A DNA stretch of 64,000 nt from Sapria himalayana (Eukaryota > Streptophyta > Magnoliopsida > Malpighiales > Rafflesiaceae), in assembly GCA_029783825.1 (NCBI GenBank), contig JAREIK010000514.1, forward strand, positions 165,237 to 229,236, written 5' to 3'. This document shows, one piece after another, positions 24,190 through 39,221 of the stretch. Under the pieces are notes generated by a model, which was not told the DNA's origin, did not search any database, and saw nothing but the letters and a program-made list of their open reading frames with translations. Each line of letters opens with the position of its first letter. The first letter of the stretch is position 1. The position numbers and the translations under genes are program-made.

Positions 24190-25298
24190 TTTAAATATCA
24201 ATTTATTTTCATTTAGAAAATATGAAAAAATTCAATATTTTTTATAATTCAAAATTTTTAAATTTTTTAGAAATTATTTTTATAAAAGATTCCTATAAGC
24301 ATAAAATAGTTTTTTTTTACTTTAAATAATACAAAAATTTACTTGTTTATTCATTAAATCAGATATTTTCATCAATTTTTTTATTTAATCTTACAAATAT
24401 TTATTTTAAGTATTTATTAGTAGTAATTTTTATGTAAGTTCATATATTAATTAAAATATCTTAAAAAATATTATAGTAATATAATTAATTATTTACTATT
24501 TTTAATACAAATATTTAAATATCATAATTAAATATTTCAGAAAAATATTTTGTATAAATTTTTAAATATTTTATAATCATAAAAATATTTATTTTAGTCT
24601 TTATTAATATAAATTTTTATTCGTATTTATATATTTTTGAAATTATTTATTTATAATAACCTATTTTTATAATTATACGAGTAGAATGTGTCTTTTAAGG
24701 ATCACTCATATAAAGGCTATGACATACGTACCATTAATATATAAAATTAAATAAAATATTAAAACAAATAATATAAAAAATTAAATCATTAAACATTAGT
24801 GATGAAAATTATCCCCATCCCAAATAGCTAGGGAATAATCCCTAGCTAAATGAATATATTTTGTGAAAAAAAAGTTTGATGAATATTCGCTTGCAATAAA
24901 ATATAAAATTTTAAAAATAATTTTAGATAATTATTTAGAGATAGATTTTGTCTCGATCTAATTAGCTAAGGTTATTCTATCACTAAATTCTCTACTTTTC
25001 TTTGCGTGAAATTTTCAAAAATATTAGCAACATAATATTACCAATCTAACATTTTTTGTCGCTAATCCATCGCTTAATCAGTCACAAAATTCCCCACTTT
25101 TCTTTGCATGGAAATCTATGAAAATATTAGCGACAAAATATTTTCATAGAAACATTTCCGTCACTAATCCATGGCAAAATTTTAATTTAATGTAAAATCA
25201 AAAATCTCTTATTATTCCCTAGATAATTCGTTGTTAATTAGCTAAGGATTTTATCCCTAACTAAATATCCCTAGCTAAATTGACATTTTTTTGTAGTG
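24190..25298. promoter_or_regulatory. CACTA B right (X-type, 5') region and terminus
   Basis: Homologous over its full length to 50665-51861. Shared landmarks are AAATATCAATTTATTTTC, AGAATGTGTC (24685; 51131), CATGACATAC / CTATGACATAC and GCAATAAAATATAAAAT. The last 350 bp carry subterminal motifs such as AATTAGCTAAGG and TCGCTAATCCATCGC, and the terminus ATTTTTTTGTAGTG ends at 25298. By analogy with En/Spm, the element promoter would lie in this end; none is directly visible. Confidence 0.65.
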
Positions 25299-25399
25299 TC
25301 TATCTACTTGTCTATTTGTTTATTAATATATCTATCTATCTTTATGTCTGTCTATCTATGAGTCTGTCTGTCTATCTATTTGTCTGTTTGCCTGTGTGT

Positions 25400-26280
25400 C
25401 TTTATGTCTGTGTTCTATCTATTTGTTTGTATGTATGTCTGTCTGTCTATTTGTGTGTCTATCTATTTATCTATCTATTTATCTATCTATTTATCTGTCT
25501 ATCTGTGTGTTTGTATGTATGTATGTATGTTTGTCTCTTTGTTTGTGTACCTATGTGTCTATCTATCTTTCGATCTATTTGCATGTCTGTTTGTCTATAA
25601 ATCAATCTATATATCTATCTATCTAGATATTTATCTATCTATCTATCGATATATCTATCTATCTATCGATATATCTATCTATCTATCTAACTTATCTATA
25701 TATCTATCTATCTATCTAATAATCTACAAATCTGGATTTCTATCTATCTATCTATATATCTGTCAATGTGCCTATTTTTTTATCTGGCTATCTAGCTATT
25801 GATTTATCTATCTATTTATCTATCTATCTCTCTCTCGCTCTCTATCTGATCTGTCTATTTATCTACCTGTAAATAAATTTATCTATCTATGTGTCTTTCT
25901 GTCTATCTATCTATCTGTATATATATCTATCTACCTTTCTTTCTATCTATCTATGTGTCTATCTGTCTATCTATCTATCTATATGTCTATTTGTTTTATA
26001 TCTATCTATCTATCTATATGTCTATCAATTTATCTGTCTATCTGTCTATCTATCTATCTGTCTGTTTATCACTCAATCTATATATTTTTCTATCTGTATA
26101 TTTTTCTATTTTTATCTATCTATCAATCTATTTATCTATTTATCTATCTGTCTATCTATCTATTTGTCTTTTTATCTATCTATCTATATTTTTATCTGTC
26201 TATCTATCTGTCTATTTCTCTATCTATGTGTTTGTATATATATATATATATATATCTATCTTTTTTTCTATCTTTTTGTC

Positions 26281-26311
<31 letters not shown>

Positions 26312-28830
26312 CTATTTGTTTATATGGTCTTTTTGTCTATTTGTCTATCTTTCTATCTGTCTATCTTTCTATCTGTCTTTTGTTTATTGATTTATCTTTT
26401 TATCTATCTACTAGTCTATATGTCTATATATGTATATGTCTATCTATCTATTTGTATATTTATCTATCTATCTATCTATCTTTTTTCTTTCTAAATGTCT
26501 ATCTTTCTACGTTTATCCTCTATTTGCCTATCTATCTATCTATCTATATGTTTATATGTCTATTTATATATCTGTCTATGTGTCTGTGTCTTTGTCTATC
26601 TGTCTGTCTGTCTATTTGTCTATGTGTCTATTTATGTGTCTGTCTGTCTGTCTATCTATCTGTGTGTGTGTGTGTGTGTGTGTGTTTGTCTATGTGGCTA
26701 TCTTTCTGACTTTTTATCTTTTGTGTGTGTGTGTGTGTGTATGTCTATCTATGTGTGTGTTTGTCTAACTGTCTATATATCTATGTGTCTCTCTGTCTAT
26801 GTGTATGTGTGTCTATCAATCTATCAGTCTATATGTCAATATGCCTATCTGTATATTTGTATATCTGGCTAAATACTTATCTATCTATCTGTCTATCAGA
26901 TTATATATTAATATGTCTATCTGTCTATTTGTCAATCTATCAATCTGTTGATCTGTCTATCTGTCTATATTTCTATATGTCTTTTTGTCAATCTATCAAT
27001 ATGACAATCTGTCTATCTATTTATATGTGTATCTATCTATTTATATATCTATCTATCTATTTTTATGTCTATCTATATGTTTATATATCTATCTGTCTGT
27101 CTATTTATCTATCTGTCTATCTAAATATTTTTTTATATGTCTATGTATCTATTAGTGTAACTATCTATCTATCTATTTGTCTGTCTATAGGTGTATTTGT
27201 ATTTATATATGTCTATTTGTCTCTTTGTTTGTGTACCTATGTGTCTATGTATCTTTCTATCTAATTGTATGTCTATTTGTCTATAAATAAATCTTTATAT
27301 TTATCTATCTAGCTAGCTATTTAACTAACTATCTATCTATCTATATATCTATCTATCTATCTTATCTAATTATCTATCTATATACCATTCTAGCTATCTG
27401 GCTTTTTATCTATATATCTATATATCTATTTATGTGTCTATTTGCCTATCAGGCTATCTAGCTATCTGTTTATCTATCTATTTATCTCCCTAACTATCTC
27501 TCTATCTACTCTATCTATTTGTCAATCTGTAAATAGATTTATCGGCCTATTTGTCAATCTATGCATATTATATATATATATATATATCTATCTATCTATC
27601 TATGTGTCTATCTGTCTATTTGTATATATCTATCTTTATCTCTATCTGTCTATCTGACTATCTGTCTATCTATCTATATGTCTATATTTCTTCTATCTAT
27701 CTATCTAACTGTCTGTCTATGTGTCTATCTATTTATCTATCTATCTATTTGTTCATCTATCTATCTATATATCACTCAATCTATCTATCTTTTTATCTGT
27801 ATATTTATCTATTTGACTATGTATCTATATGTCTATTTGTTTATCTATCTATATATCTATCTGTCTATCTTTTTATAAGTCTATATGTATATCTATCAAT
27901 CTGTTTATTTTCCTATCTGTCTATCTATCTATATGTTTATCTGTTTATTTGTCTATTTATCTATTTGTCTCTCTTATTTGTTTATCTATCTATATTATCT
28001 ATCTATAAATCTATCTATCTATATATTTATCTATGTGTCTATCTGTATATCTATCTATCAGTCCATCTATATATTTGACTATATGGTCTATCATTCTATC
28101 TCTCTATCTATCTATTTGTGTAAATGGTTTATATTTTTTCTATCTACTAGTCTATATGTCTATGTATCTATATATCTATATATCTATTTGTATATTTTCT
28201 ATCTATCTATCTATATTTCTTTCTTTCTAAATGTCTATCTCTTTATGTTTATCATCTATCACCCTATCTATCTATCTATCTATCTATATGTCTATATGTC
28301 TATCTATATATCTGTTTGTGTGTCTGTGTGTTTGCCTATATATTTGTCTGTCTATGTGTCTATGTGTCTATTTATGTGTTTGTTTGTTTGTCTGTCTATA
28401 TGTGTGTATGTCTATGTGTGTTAGAGTGTATCTATCTATGTGTCTGTCTTTTTACTTTCTGTGTGTGTGTGTGTGTCTGTCTGTCTATGTGTCTGTCTGT
28501 TTGACTATCTATATGTCAATGTGTCTAAGTGTCTATCTATCTGTGTGTATGTTTGTCTATCTATTTTTCAATCTATATGTCAATATGTCTATCTCTCCAT
28601 CTGACTATCTATCTATTTATCTATCTATATGTATATCTGGCTATATAGCTACCTATCTACCTGTCTATTAGTTTATATATTAATCTATCAATCTATCTCT
28701 TTATCTGTATATCAGTCTATATTTCTATATGTCTTTCTGTCATTCTGTCAAAATGACAATCTATCCATCTATTTATATATGTATCTGTCTATCTATTTAT
28801 CAGTCTATCTATCTACCTTTCTATCTATAT
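25400..28830. repeat. Higher-order tandem duplication (~1.7-kb units) in the satellite
   Basis: Two consecutive units share the same ordered set of rare variants: GTGTACCTATGTGTCTAT (GTAC at 25547 and 27233, offset 1686), GGCTATCTAGCTAT then CTGTAAATA (about 25785 and 27450), TATATGGTCT (26321 and 28080, offset 1759), CTAAATGTCTATCT (26491 and 28227, offset 1736), a TG-rich block, and TTCTATATGTCTTT (26971 and 28723, offset 1752). The conserved order over 1.7 kb cannot come from four-base slippage, so it records segmental amplification or unequal crossing-over. Confidence 0.75.
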
Positions 28831-31800
28831 ATCCTTCTATCTATCTGTCACTTTATCTATCTATTTGTGTATCTATCCGTCTATCTATCTATTTGTCTAT
28901 ATGAATATTTGTCTATCTGTATATATATCTATCAATCTATCTATCGATATGTCTATTTGTCTATCTGTATATTTGTCTATCTATGTATATATTTATCTAT
29001 CTATCTTTTTATATTTCTATTTGTGTATATGATCTATCTGTCTATCTATTTATCTTTTTATTATTTTATCACTTTAACCTTCTACATTTCTATATGTCTA
29101 TCTATCTATTTATATATCTATAATACTTTTATCTATCTATCTATCTGTTTGTCTATCTGTTTGTCTATATATTTATCTGTCTATTTGTCTATCTGTCAGT
29201 TGGCCATTGTGTCTATGTTTCTATGTTTGTATCTGTTTGTATGTATGTCTATCTATTTGTCGGTTTGTGTGTCTATCTATCTATCAATTTTTCAATCTGT
29301 CTATCTCTTTATCTATCAATATGACACCTAACAATATATTTATATGTCTATCTATCTATCTATATGTCTATCTGTGAATCTTCCTATCTATCTATTTTTC
29401 TATCTTTTTATTAGTCTATATATCTATCTTTCCATCTGTCAATTTGTCTTTCTATCTATCATTCTTTATGTCTATCTATCTATCTATCTATAGGACTATC
29501 TATCGATCTATTTGTCTGTCTGTCTGTCTATCTATATCTTTATCTACCTATATATCAATCTATCTATCGATCTAAATATCTATCTATCAATATTTCTATC
29601 TGTCTATATGTTCTAAATATATTTCTGTCTATCTATATATCTGTGTATCTATCTATCTATCTACTTGTCTATCTATTTATCTATCTATTTGTCTATATGT
29701 CTATCTACCTAGTTGTCTATATGTCTATATTTATATCTATCTATCTATCTGTCTATCTATAAATTAGTCTATATATCTATGTGTATATATGTCTATCTAT
29801 ATATTTGTCCATCTATCATTTATCTATCTGTCTTCTATATATCTATCTATGTGTTTGTCTGCCTATCTATCGATCTGTTTATTAGTCTATCTATCTATCA
29901 ATCTATTAATTTGTCTATCTATCTATCTAACTATCTGTCTATCTGTATAACTATCTTTTATATATCTATCTATCTGTCTATCTATCTATTTGTGTATTTA
30001 TCTTTTTGTTTATATATTTATCTATCTATCTATCTTTCTATTTAACTATCTGTCGATCAGTCTATCAGTCTATCTAACTATTTAACTATCTATCTATCTA
30101 ACTATCAGTCTATATTTTAATATGTCTATCTATCAATCTATATATTTGCCTATCTCTCTATTTCTCTATCTATCTATTTAACTAATTTCGATCTATTTAT
30201 TTGTCTATCTGTCTACCTATCTATATGTTTATATGTCTAACTATGAAACTAGCTATCTGCCTATCTAATTTGGAGTCTATCTCTCTATCTGTCTATCTAT
30301 CAATGTCTTTCTATCTGCCATTCTATATATTGATATGTCTTTCAGTCAATATGTCTATCCATCTAAATGTCTACCATTCTATCGATCTATCTATCTATCT
30401 CTTTATTAGTCTATGTATCAATCTGTCTATCTATCTATCTATCTATCTGTCTGTCTGCCTATCTGACTATATGTCAATCTTTTTATCTGTCTATCTTTTT
30501 ATCTGGCTATCTATCTATGTGTCTATTTGTCTATCTATCTATTTATCTATATGTCTATTTGTTTATATCTCTATCTGTCTATCCATCTATCTATCTTTGT
30601 ATTTAACTATATGTTTATCTATCTGTCTATCTATTTATTTTTCTATCTATCTAACTGTCTATCTATGTATGTATCTATCTATCTATATATCTATCAATCA
30701 ATCAATTTATTTGTCTATCTATCTATCTATCTATCTTTCTGTCTATTTCTCTATCTATCTATCTATACATCTATCTATCTATCTGTACATTAGTCTATCT
30801 ATCTATCAGTCTATTTATCTATATATCTATCTATCAATATGGTCTATCTATCTTTTTTAGTGATTTATTTATTTATCTTTCTACTTATCTATCTATTTAT
30901 CTAATTATCTATTTGTCTTTGTATCTGTCTATTTGTATATATGTAATTGTGTCAATCTATATATCTATCTATTTGACTATATGTCTATCTATCTATTTGT
31001 CTATATGTCTATTTGTGTATATGTCTATCTGTCTATATGTCTATCTGTCTATAGGTCTATCTGTCTATCTATATATTTGTTTATCTTTCTATTTGACTAT
31101 CTATTTATCTATATATATGTCTATCTGTGTATCTGTCTATCTTTCTATCTGTCTATCTATCAATAAGTCTATCTATCTATTTGTATATATGTTTATCTAT
31201 CTATATGGTCTATCGGTCTAACTCTCTATCTATCTATTTGTTTATCAATTTATTTCTCTATCTATCTACTTGTCTATCTGTCTATCCATTAATGTGACTA
31301 TCTTCTATATTACTATTTGTATATATGTTTAACTATCTATCTATCTGTCTATCTATCTTTATGTCTATCTATCATTTAATCTATCTATCTATTAGTTATC
31401 TATATATTTATTTATTTGTCCATTTGTTTATCTATCTATCTGTCTATTTCTATATCTATCTATTTCTATATCTATCTATTTGGTTCATTTGTATATCACT
31501 ATATTTGTCTATCTATTTTTTGAAGTATCTGTTTATCTATCTACTTGTATGGCTTTCTATTAGTATATCTTTTGTCTGTTTGTCTCTTTGTTTGTTTATT
31601 TATCTATCTTTCTATCTTACTGTCTATCTATCTATCTGTCCTATGTTTGTATGTGTGTCTATCTATTTTTTGTTTGTCTATTAGTATGTTTGTCTATCTA
31701 TCTAACTATCTATCTATCTTTATATCTATATATTTTTTAATCTGTCTACTAGTATAAAAAATCTATCTGTCTGTCTATCTATCTAGCTATCTATCCATCA

Positions 31801-34800
31801 AATTCTTTATAAGTCTAGAAATCAATTAGTCTATCAATCATATTGGCCTCTTTATCTATTAGTCTATCTTTTTGTCTATCTGTGTATGTGTCTATTTGTC
31901 TATCTAACTATTTGTCAATCAATCAATCTCTCTATCTATCTGTCTATATGTATATCTATATATCTATCTATTTGACTATTTCTCAAAATGTCAAACAATC
32001 TATATGTGTATCTGTATATTTGTATATATATTTATCTATTTACCTTTCTATTAATGGATTTATCAATCTATCTATCAGTCAACAAATCTATCTATCTATT
32101 TATTTCTCTAAATATTAATCGCACTATCAATTAATCAATCAATCTATCTAACTATCTAATTATTTCTCTATCATTATGTTTATTTATTTATCTCTCTATC
32201 TAACTATGAGTCTATCACTCTATTAGTCTATTTGTTTATCTCTCTATCTTTCTATGTAAATATCCCTCTATCTATCTGTCAATATCTCTATATTACTATC
32301 TTTCTATATATTTATATATCTATCAATTTATTTGTCTGTCTATCTTTCTATCTACCTATTTATGTTTATATCTGACTATCTATAAATATACCTGTCTATC
32401 TATCTATCTATGTGTTTATTTATCTTTATCAATATCTATCTATTTATCTATCTATCAATTTGTCTATCAGTCTTTTTGTCTATATTTATAACTGTTTATC
32501 TATCTATTTTTCTAACTATTTATTTATCTATCTTTCTATTTGTTTATCTATATATTTTTCTATCAGTCAATCTGAATATTTATTTATATATCTATTTGTC
32601 TATCAGTCTATTGTCTATTAGTCTATCCATAAATCTATCAATTTGTTTATATGTCTATCTATCTGTTTGTCTATCTTTATATCTATCTTTCTATATAAAT
32701 AACTATATATCTATCTATCTATCTATCTTTCTGTTTGTCTCTATTTTAAACAAGTTATATGTCTATTTATTAATCAATCAATCTGACTATCTATCTATCT
32801 TTTTATCTATATATGTACCTATATCACTATCTACTTATCTATCTATTTGTTTTTCTCTCTATCTATCTATCTATTGATATCTCTATCTGTCTATCTATCT
32901 ATCTTTTTGACTATCTTTCTATATTCCTGTCTATCTATTTATCAATTATTCTTTCTATCTATATATCTACTTATCTATCTATCTATCTCTCTATCTATCT
33001 ATCTTTTTTGTCTATCTATCTATCTTTCTTTTTTATATCTATATGTCTATTTGTCTATATATATATATATATAACTATCTATCTATCTTTCTATCTATCA
33101 ATTAGTCTTTCTATCTTTTTGACAATATATCTATATGGGTATTTATTTATCTATCTCTCTCTATGTCTATATATTTATTTGTCTATCTGTCTATTTGTCT
33201 GATTGTCTATTTGTTCATCTGTCTATCTATATATCTATTTATCTCTATTTGTCTGTCTATTTTTTAAAGTATATATTTATCTAAGAATCAATATGTCTAT
33301 CTTTCTATTTGTCTATATGTTTATCTCTTTATCTATCTATCTATCTATTTGTTTATTTCTTAATATGTCTATCAATCTTTCTATCTATCAGTCTATCTCT
33401 GTATCTATCAATCAGTATATTATTCTATTAGTCTATCAGTTTATCTATTTATCTATCTACCTATTTATCTATCTAATTATTTGCCTATCTTCATTCTCAA
33501 TATCTATAAATCTATCGATCTATATATTTTCCTATCTTTTTATTTGTCTATCAATATATTTGTTTATTTTTCTCTCTATCTATATATCTATCAAACTATA
33601 TATTTGCCTTTCTTTTTAGTTGTCTATCAATATATTTGTTTATTTGTTATCTATATTTAGATTTTTTTGTCAATCTATCTATCTGTCGATCTATCTATAT
33701 ATCTATTATCTATATGTACATCTATCTTTGGTATGTTTGTCTTTATATATATATATATCTATCTATATATATTTCTAACTATTTATCTATCTATCTAAAG
33801 ATCTACAAATTTGTCAATCTATCTTTCTGCCTATCTATCTATCTGTCTAAATATCTGCCTATCTATCTATATATATATTAATCTATCTATCTCTTTATCT
33901 ATCAATCTATCTATCTGGTTGTCTATCTGCCTATTTGTTTGACTGTCTATGTGTCTTTTAGTCTGAATATCTATCTATCTATCTATCTTTCTAAATATCT
34001 GTCTATATGTCTATCTTTATATCTTTCTATCTATCAGTTTATTAATCTATTTATCTATCTATCAATCTTTATATCTATCTATTTATCTATCTTTGTGTCA
34101 ATATAATTATCCATCTATTTATCTATCTTTGTTTTTATCTGTAAATCTAACAATCTGTAAATCTATCAATCTGTCTATTTGTATATCTATTTATTTGCAT
34201 ATTTGTTTATCTGCCTATATTTCTATATATTTATCTATATATATGTTTATTTATCTATTTTCTTATATAATTAATTATCTATCGATCTATCAGTTTATCT
34301 ATTTATTAGTGTCTTAGTTAATCTGTCTATCTGTCTATATATATATATATATATATATCTATTCATTAATCTATCAATTTGTTTATCTATCTATTTCTAT
34401 ATCTATCTTTCAATCTATCTATCTATATATCTATATATTTATAAGTATATCAATCATTCTATCTATATATTTCTTTGACTATCTATTTATTTATCTATCT
34501 GTCGATCTATATATGTGATTATAAGCTATTTATTAGTTTGTCTATCTATTTAACTATCTATCTGTCTATTTATTTATCAATCTATCTGTCTATCCGTCTA
34601 TCTTATTTTATGTTTATCTATCTATATGTTTATCTATCTATATGTCTATTTGTCAATCTATCTATTTCTCTATGTATTTTTTGTCTATCTACCTATATAA
34701 CTATCAATAAATCTTTCTGATCAATAAATCAATCTATCTTTTTATCTCTTTATATGTATATATCTATATATATTGATCTATCTCTTTGTCTTTCTATTTT

Positions 34801-35034
34801 TTTATCTAACTATTTGTCTATCTATCTATTTATCAAACTATCTACCTCTGTATATATTTATATCTATCTGTCTATCTATCTATCTCGTTGTCTACATGTC
34901 TATCAGTCTAAATCTCTATCTTTCTAATTATCTATTTATCAATATGTCTATCTATATATCTCCCTATCTATATGTCTGTCTATCTCTCTATCTTTCTATC
35001 ATTCTTTCAATCTATTAGTCTATTTGTCTATTTT

Positions 35035-35068
<34 letters not shown>

Positions 35069-38000
35069 CTCTATATGTCTATCTTTCTATAATATCTATC
35101 TTTCTTTCTATATGCCTATCTATAAATCTATCTATTTCTATATCAATATATTGACATATTTATCTATTTATTAATTTGACTATTTGTCTATATGTATATC
35201 TATGTATCCATCAATCTATATATCTGTCTATCTATATATATATTTATATATCTATCTGCTAATCTATCTATCTATAAATCTATATACTTGCCTATCTAAC
35301 TATATGTTATTCTATCTATATATCTTTCTATTTGTATGACTCTATTTATTTATTTGTCTATGTTTCTATATGTTTATCTATCTAGCAACCTATTTCTCCA
35401 TCTGTCTATCTATGTAAATGTCTATCTATGTATATGTCTATCTATGGATCTATTAATCTATTTGACAATCAACCAATCTACCTATATATGTATATACCTA
35501 TATATCTATCTCTCTCTCTCTTTATGTATAAGTCTATCTATATATAAATCTATCTATCTATCTTTCTATCTCTCTATTTTTCTATCTATCTACCTTTATA
35601 TATCTCTATCTATTTATCTATCTATCTGTATATCTATTTATCTCTATCTAACTATTTGTATATTTTTATATATGTATAATTGTCTTTCTGTATAACAATT
35701 TATCTCTCTATCTGCCTGTCTATCTATTTGTCAATCTATATATCTATATATGTATCTATATGTCTATCTATCTCTTGTCTCTTTATCTGTCTATCTGTTT
35801 ATTTATCTATCTATGTATCTTTCTATATGTCTATCTATCTATGTATTTATCTATCTATCTATCTATTAGTCATGATATCTGTCTATCTATCTATCTATCT
35901 GTCTATATATCTATCTGTCTATCTATGTATCCATATGTCTATCTATCTATCTATCTGTATATCTGTATATATATATATATATATAAATGTTTATATATTT
36001 ATCTTTCTATGTGTCAATCTATCTATCGATCTATTTATCTATTATATATCTTTCTATCTATCTTTCTTTTCATCCATCAAGCAATCAATATATCTATCTA
36101 TATGTCTATCTATTAATCAATCTATATCTCTATCTCACTATCTATCTAAATTTTATCTATTTATCTATCTATCTATATATCTGTATCTCTATTCATTTAT
36201 ATATCTATATATTTATCTAACCATATATCTATCTATCTTTATATCTTTCTAACTATCTATCTATTTATCTATCTTTCTTTGTATTTTCTTTCTTTCTTTT
36301 TTTCTTCTATCGATCGATCTATCTATCTACATGTCTACTGTCTATCAGTAAATCTATTATTCTCTAAATCTGTCAATTTTTCTATCTATCTAGTTATCTA
36401 TCTATCTTTATGTCTATTAGTCTATATGTCTATATGACTATCTAACAATCTAACTAAATGACTAACTATAATGCTATATATCTATTTATTAATCTATATA
36501 TATATTTATCTATCTAGCTATATATCTTTATGTCTATGTATCTATATGTCTATCTATATATCTATCTATTTATATGTCTGTCAATCTATCTATCTATATA
36601 TCTATCCAACAATCTATCTATCTATTTATCTGGCTATCTATCTGTCTATGTATCAATATATGTGTCTATCTTTCTATCTATCTATCTATATATCTTTTTA
36701 TCTGTTTATCTATCTATCTATCTATGTATCTCTTTTTCTATCTTTTATTCTTTATATCAATCAATCTATCTATGTATTTGTCTATCTATATCTTTATCTG
36801 ATATAAGTCTATATATAAATCTATCTATCAATCTATTTTCTATCTGCCTATCTACCGATCTGCCTATTTGTCTATCTGTCTATCTATCTATTTATCAAAT
36901 TATATATTTATTTTTCTATCTATCTATCAATCTATCAATATGTCAATCTGTCAATATATTTATCTGACTATATGTCTAAATGTCTTTCTGTTTATCTATA
37001 TATTTGTCTTTCTATCAATATATCTGTCTATGTGCCTATTTGTCTCTGTCTTTTTTTTCTATCTTTCTTTTTGTCAATCAATCTATCTTTCTATCTATCT
37101 GTCTATGTGTCTATCTGTCTATCTGCCTATCTGTATATATGTCAATTTGTGTATCTTTATATCTATCTATCTAGCTATCTATCTTTCTATCTATATATAT
37201 TACTATCTATCTTTCTATCTATATATCTATCTATATATATATATCTACTTTTCTATAAATATGTTGTAAATTTGTTTATCTATCTATCTATCTATCAAAA
37301 GATCTCTCTATGTATATATCTACTTGTCTATCTATATATCTGTCTATTTGTCTGTCTATCTATATGTCTATAAATCTATCTATGTGGCTATATTTCTATC
37401 TGTGTATCTATTTATCTATCTATCTGCATGTATACCTATATATTTATTTATCTATCTATCTATCTATATATCTATCTATCAATCTATCTATATGACTATC
37501 TATCTATCTATCTGAATGTTTATCAATCATTCAATCTATATATCTATCTTTTTTCTTACTTTGTTTCGATCTATCAATCTATCTATCAATTAATCAATCA
37601 ACATGTCTATTTATATATCTATCTATCTATCTATTTATCAATATATTTCTCTACTTATCTATCTGCCTGTCTATCTGTCAAGCTATCTTTCTATATATCT
37701 AAATTCTTTATTTCTATCTATCAATCAATATATATATATATATATATATATATTTCTATCTATTTATCTATCTATGTATCTATCTAACTTAAAGTCTATC
37801 TATCTTTTGACTATCTATGTATCTATCTATTAATTTATCTATATATCTATCTATCAATCTATCTATTTGTCTATTTATCTATTTATTTGTATATCTATGT
37901 TTCGTTATATATATATATATATATAAGTATATATCTATCTATCTAAATATATATTTGACTGCATGTAAGTCTATCTATCTGTCTATCTATCTATCTATTT

Positions 38001-39159
38001 ATCTTTCTATCTCTCTATCTATCTATGTGTCTATCTATCTATCAAATTATCTATCTATTTATCAAAATGTCTCTGTCTATTTGTCAATCTATCTATCTAT
38101 CAAGATATATATATAGCTATCTATCTATTAATCTATATATCTGTTTATCTATTTATATGTCAATCTATCTGTCTATCTATCTTTCTATTTATCTATTACT
38201 ATGTTTATGTATAAAAGTATATATAAATATTTATGTCTAACTATATATCTATCTATTTGTTTGTCTATCTATCAATATAACTACATGTCTATCTCTCTAT
38301 CTATCTATTTATCTCTTTATCTACTATATATATATATATCCATTTATCTATCCATCTATCTACCTATATATTTATCTATCTACATGTCTAACTTTTTATT
38401 TGTCTATGTATCAATCTACATGTATATCTATCTATCTGTATTTTTATATATCTTTCTATCTATTTCTATTTATCTTTTATTCTATTTATCATTTTGTTTA
38501 TCTATATATATATTTATCTATTTATGTCTCTTTCTATCTATATATATTTCTATCTATCTTTTTATATATCAATTAATTATTTGATCTATCTGTCACTCTA
38601 TCAATCTATCTATTTATCTATCTATCTATCTATGTATCTTTCTTTCTATCTTTCTATTCGTCTATCTATCTATTTATATTTCTGTCTACCTATCTATCTA
38701 TCTATATATATTTTCATCTATGTATTTATTTATCTATCTTTTATCTTTATATATATATATATATTTATTTATTTAATATATCTATTTATCTGTCTATCTT
38801 TCTTTTTTCTGCCAATCTATCTATCTATATGTCTATCTATATATATTTCTATCTATTCATCTATCCACCTATCTATCTATCTATCTTTCTTTCTTTATAT
38901 ATGTTATATATATATATATATATATATATATCTACCTATCTATCTTTATATCTACCTATCTATCTATATATCTCTATTACTATTTATCAATATATCTATT
39001 TATCTATTTATCTATTTAACTATCTATAAATCTATCTATCTATCTAATTATGTTTCTATCTACTTAATTATCTATATGTGTATCTGTGTATCTGTATATA
39101 TATCTATTTATCTTTCTATATATCAATCTATCTATCTATTTATCTATTTTTATGTCTAT

Positions 39160-39221
39160 CTATTTAACTGGTATCTATGTATCTATCCATCTATTTAACT
39201 GGTATCTATGTATCTATCCAT
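39160..39221. repeat. Exact 31-bp direct duplication
   Basis: A 31-base segment beginning CTATTTAACTGGTATC is repeated without mismatch at 39160-39190 and 39191-39221. The period is not a multiple of four, so it is distinct from slippage of the base unit, and the identity implies a recent event. Confidence 0.9.

Larger units (their letters stand above)
21351..25298 (-). mobile_element. CACTA element B, complete non-autonomous copy in satellite
   Basis: The left end CCCTACAAAAAAAATCC (21351) and the reverse complement of the right end, CACTACAAAAAAATGTC (25298), form imperfect CACTA terminal repeats. Flanking bases are TCT on both sides (21348-21350, 25299-25301), the 3-bp duplication expected for this superfamily, though a chance match is easy in a TCTA array. 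Both edges carry TAGCTAGGGA/TAGCGACGGA subterminal repeats. About 21700-22090 is the inverted equivalent of the internal module in element A, and 24190-25298 is homologous to 50665-51861 (element C). No transposase domain is visible in either strand, so the copy depends on enzymes from elsewhere. Orientation (5' X end at right) is inferred from A. Confidence 0.85.
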
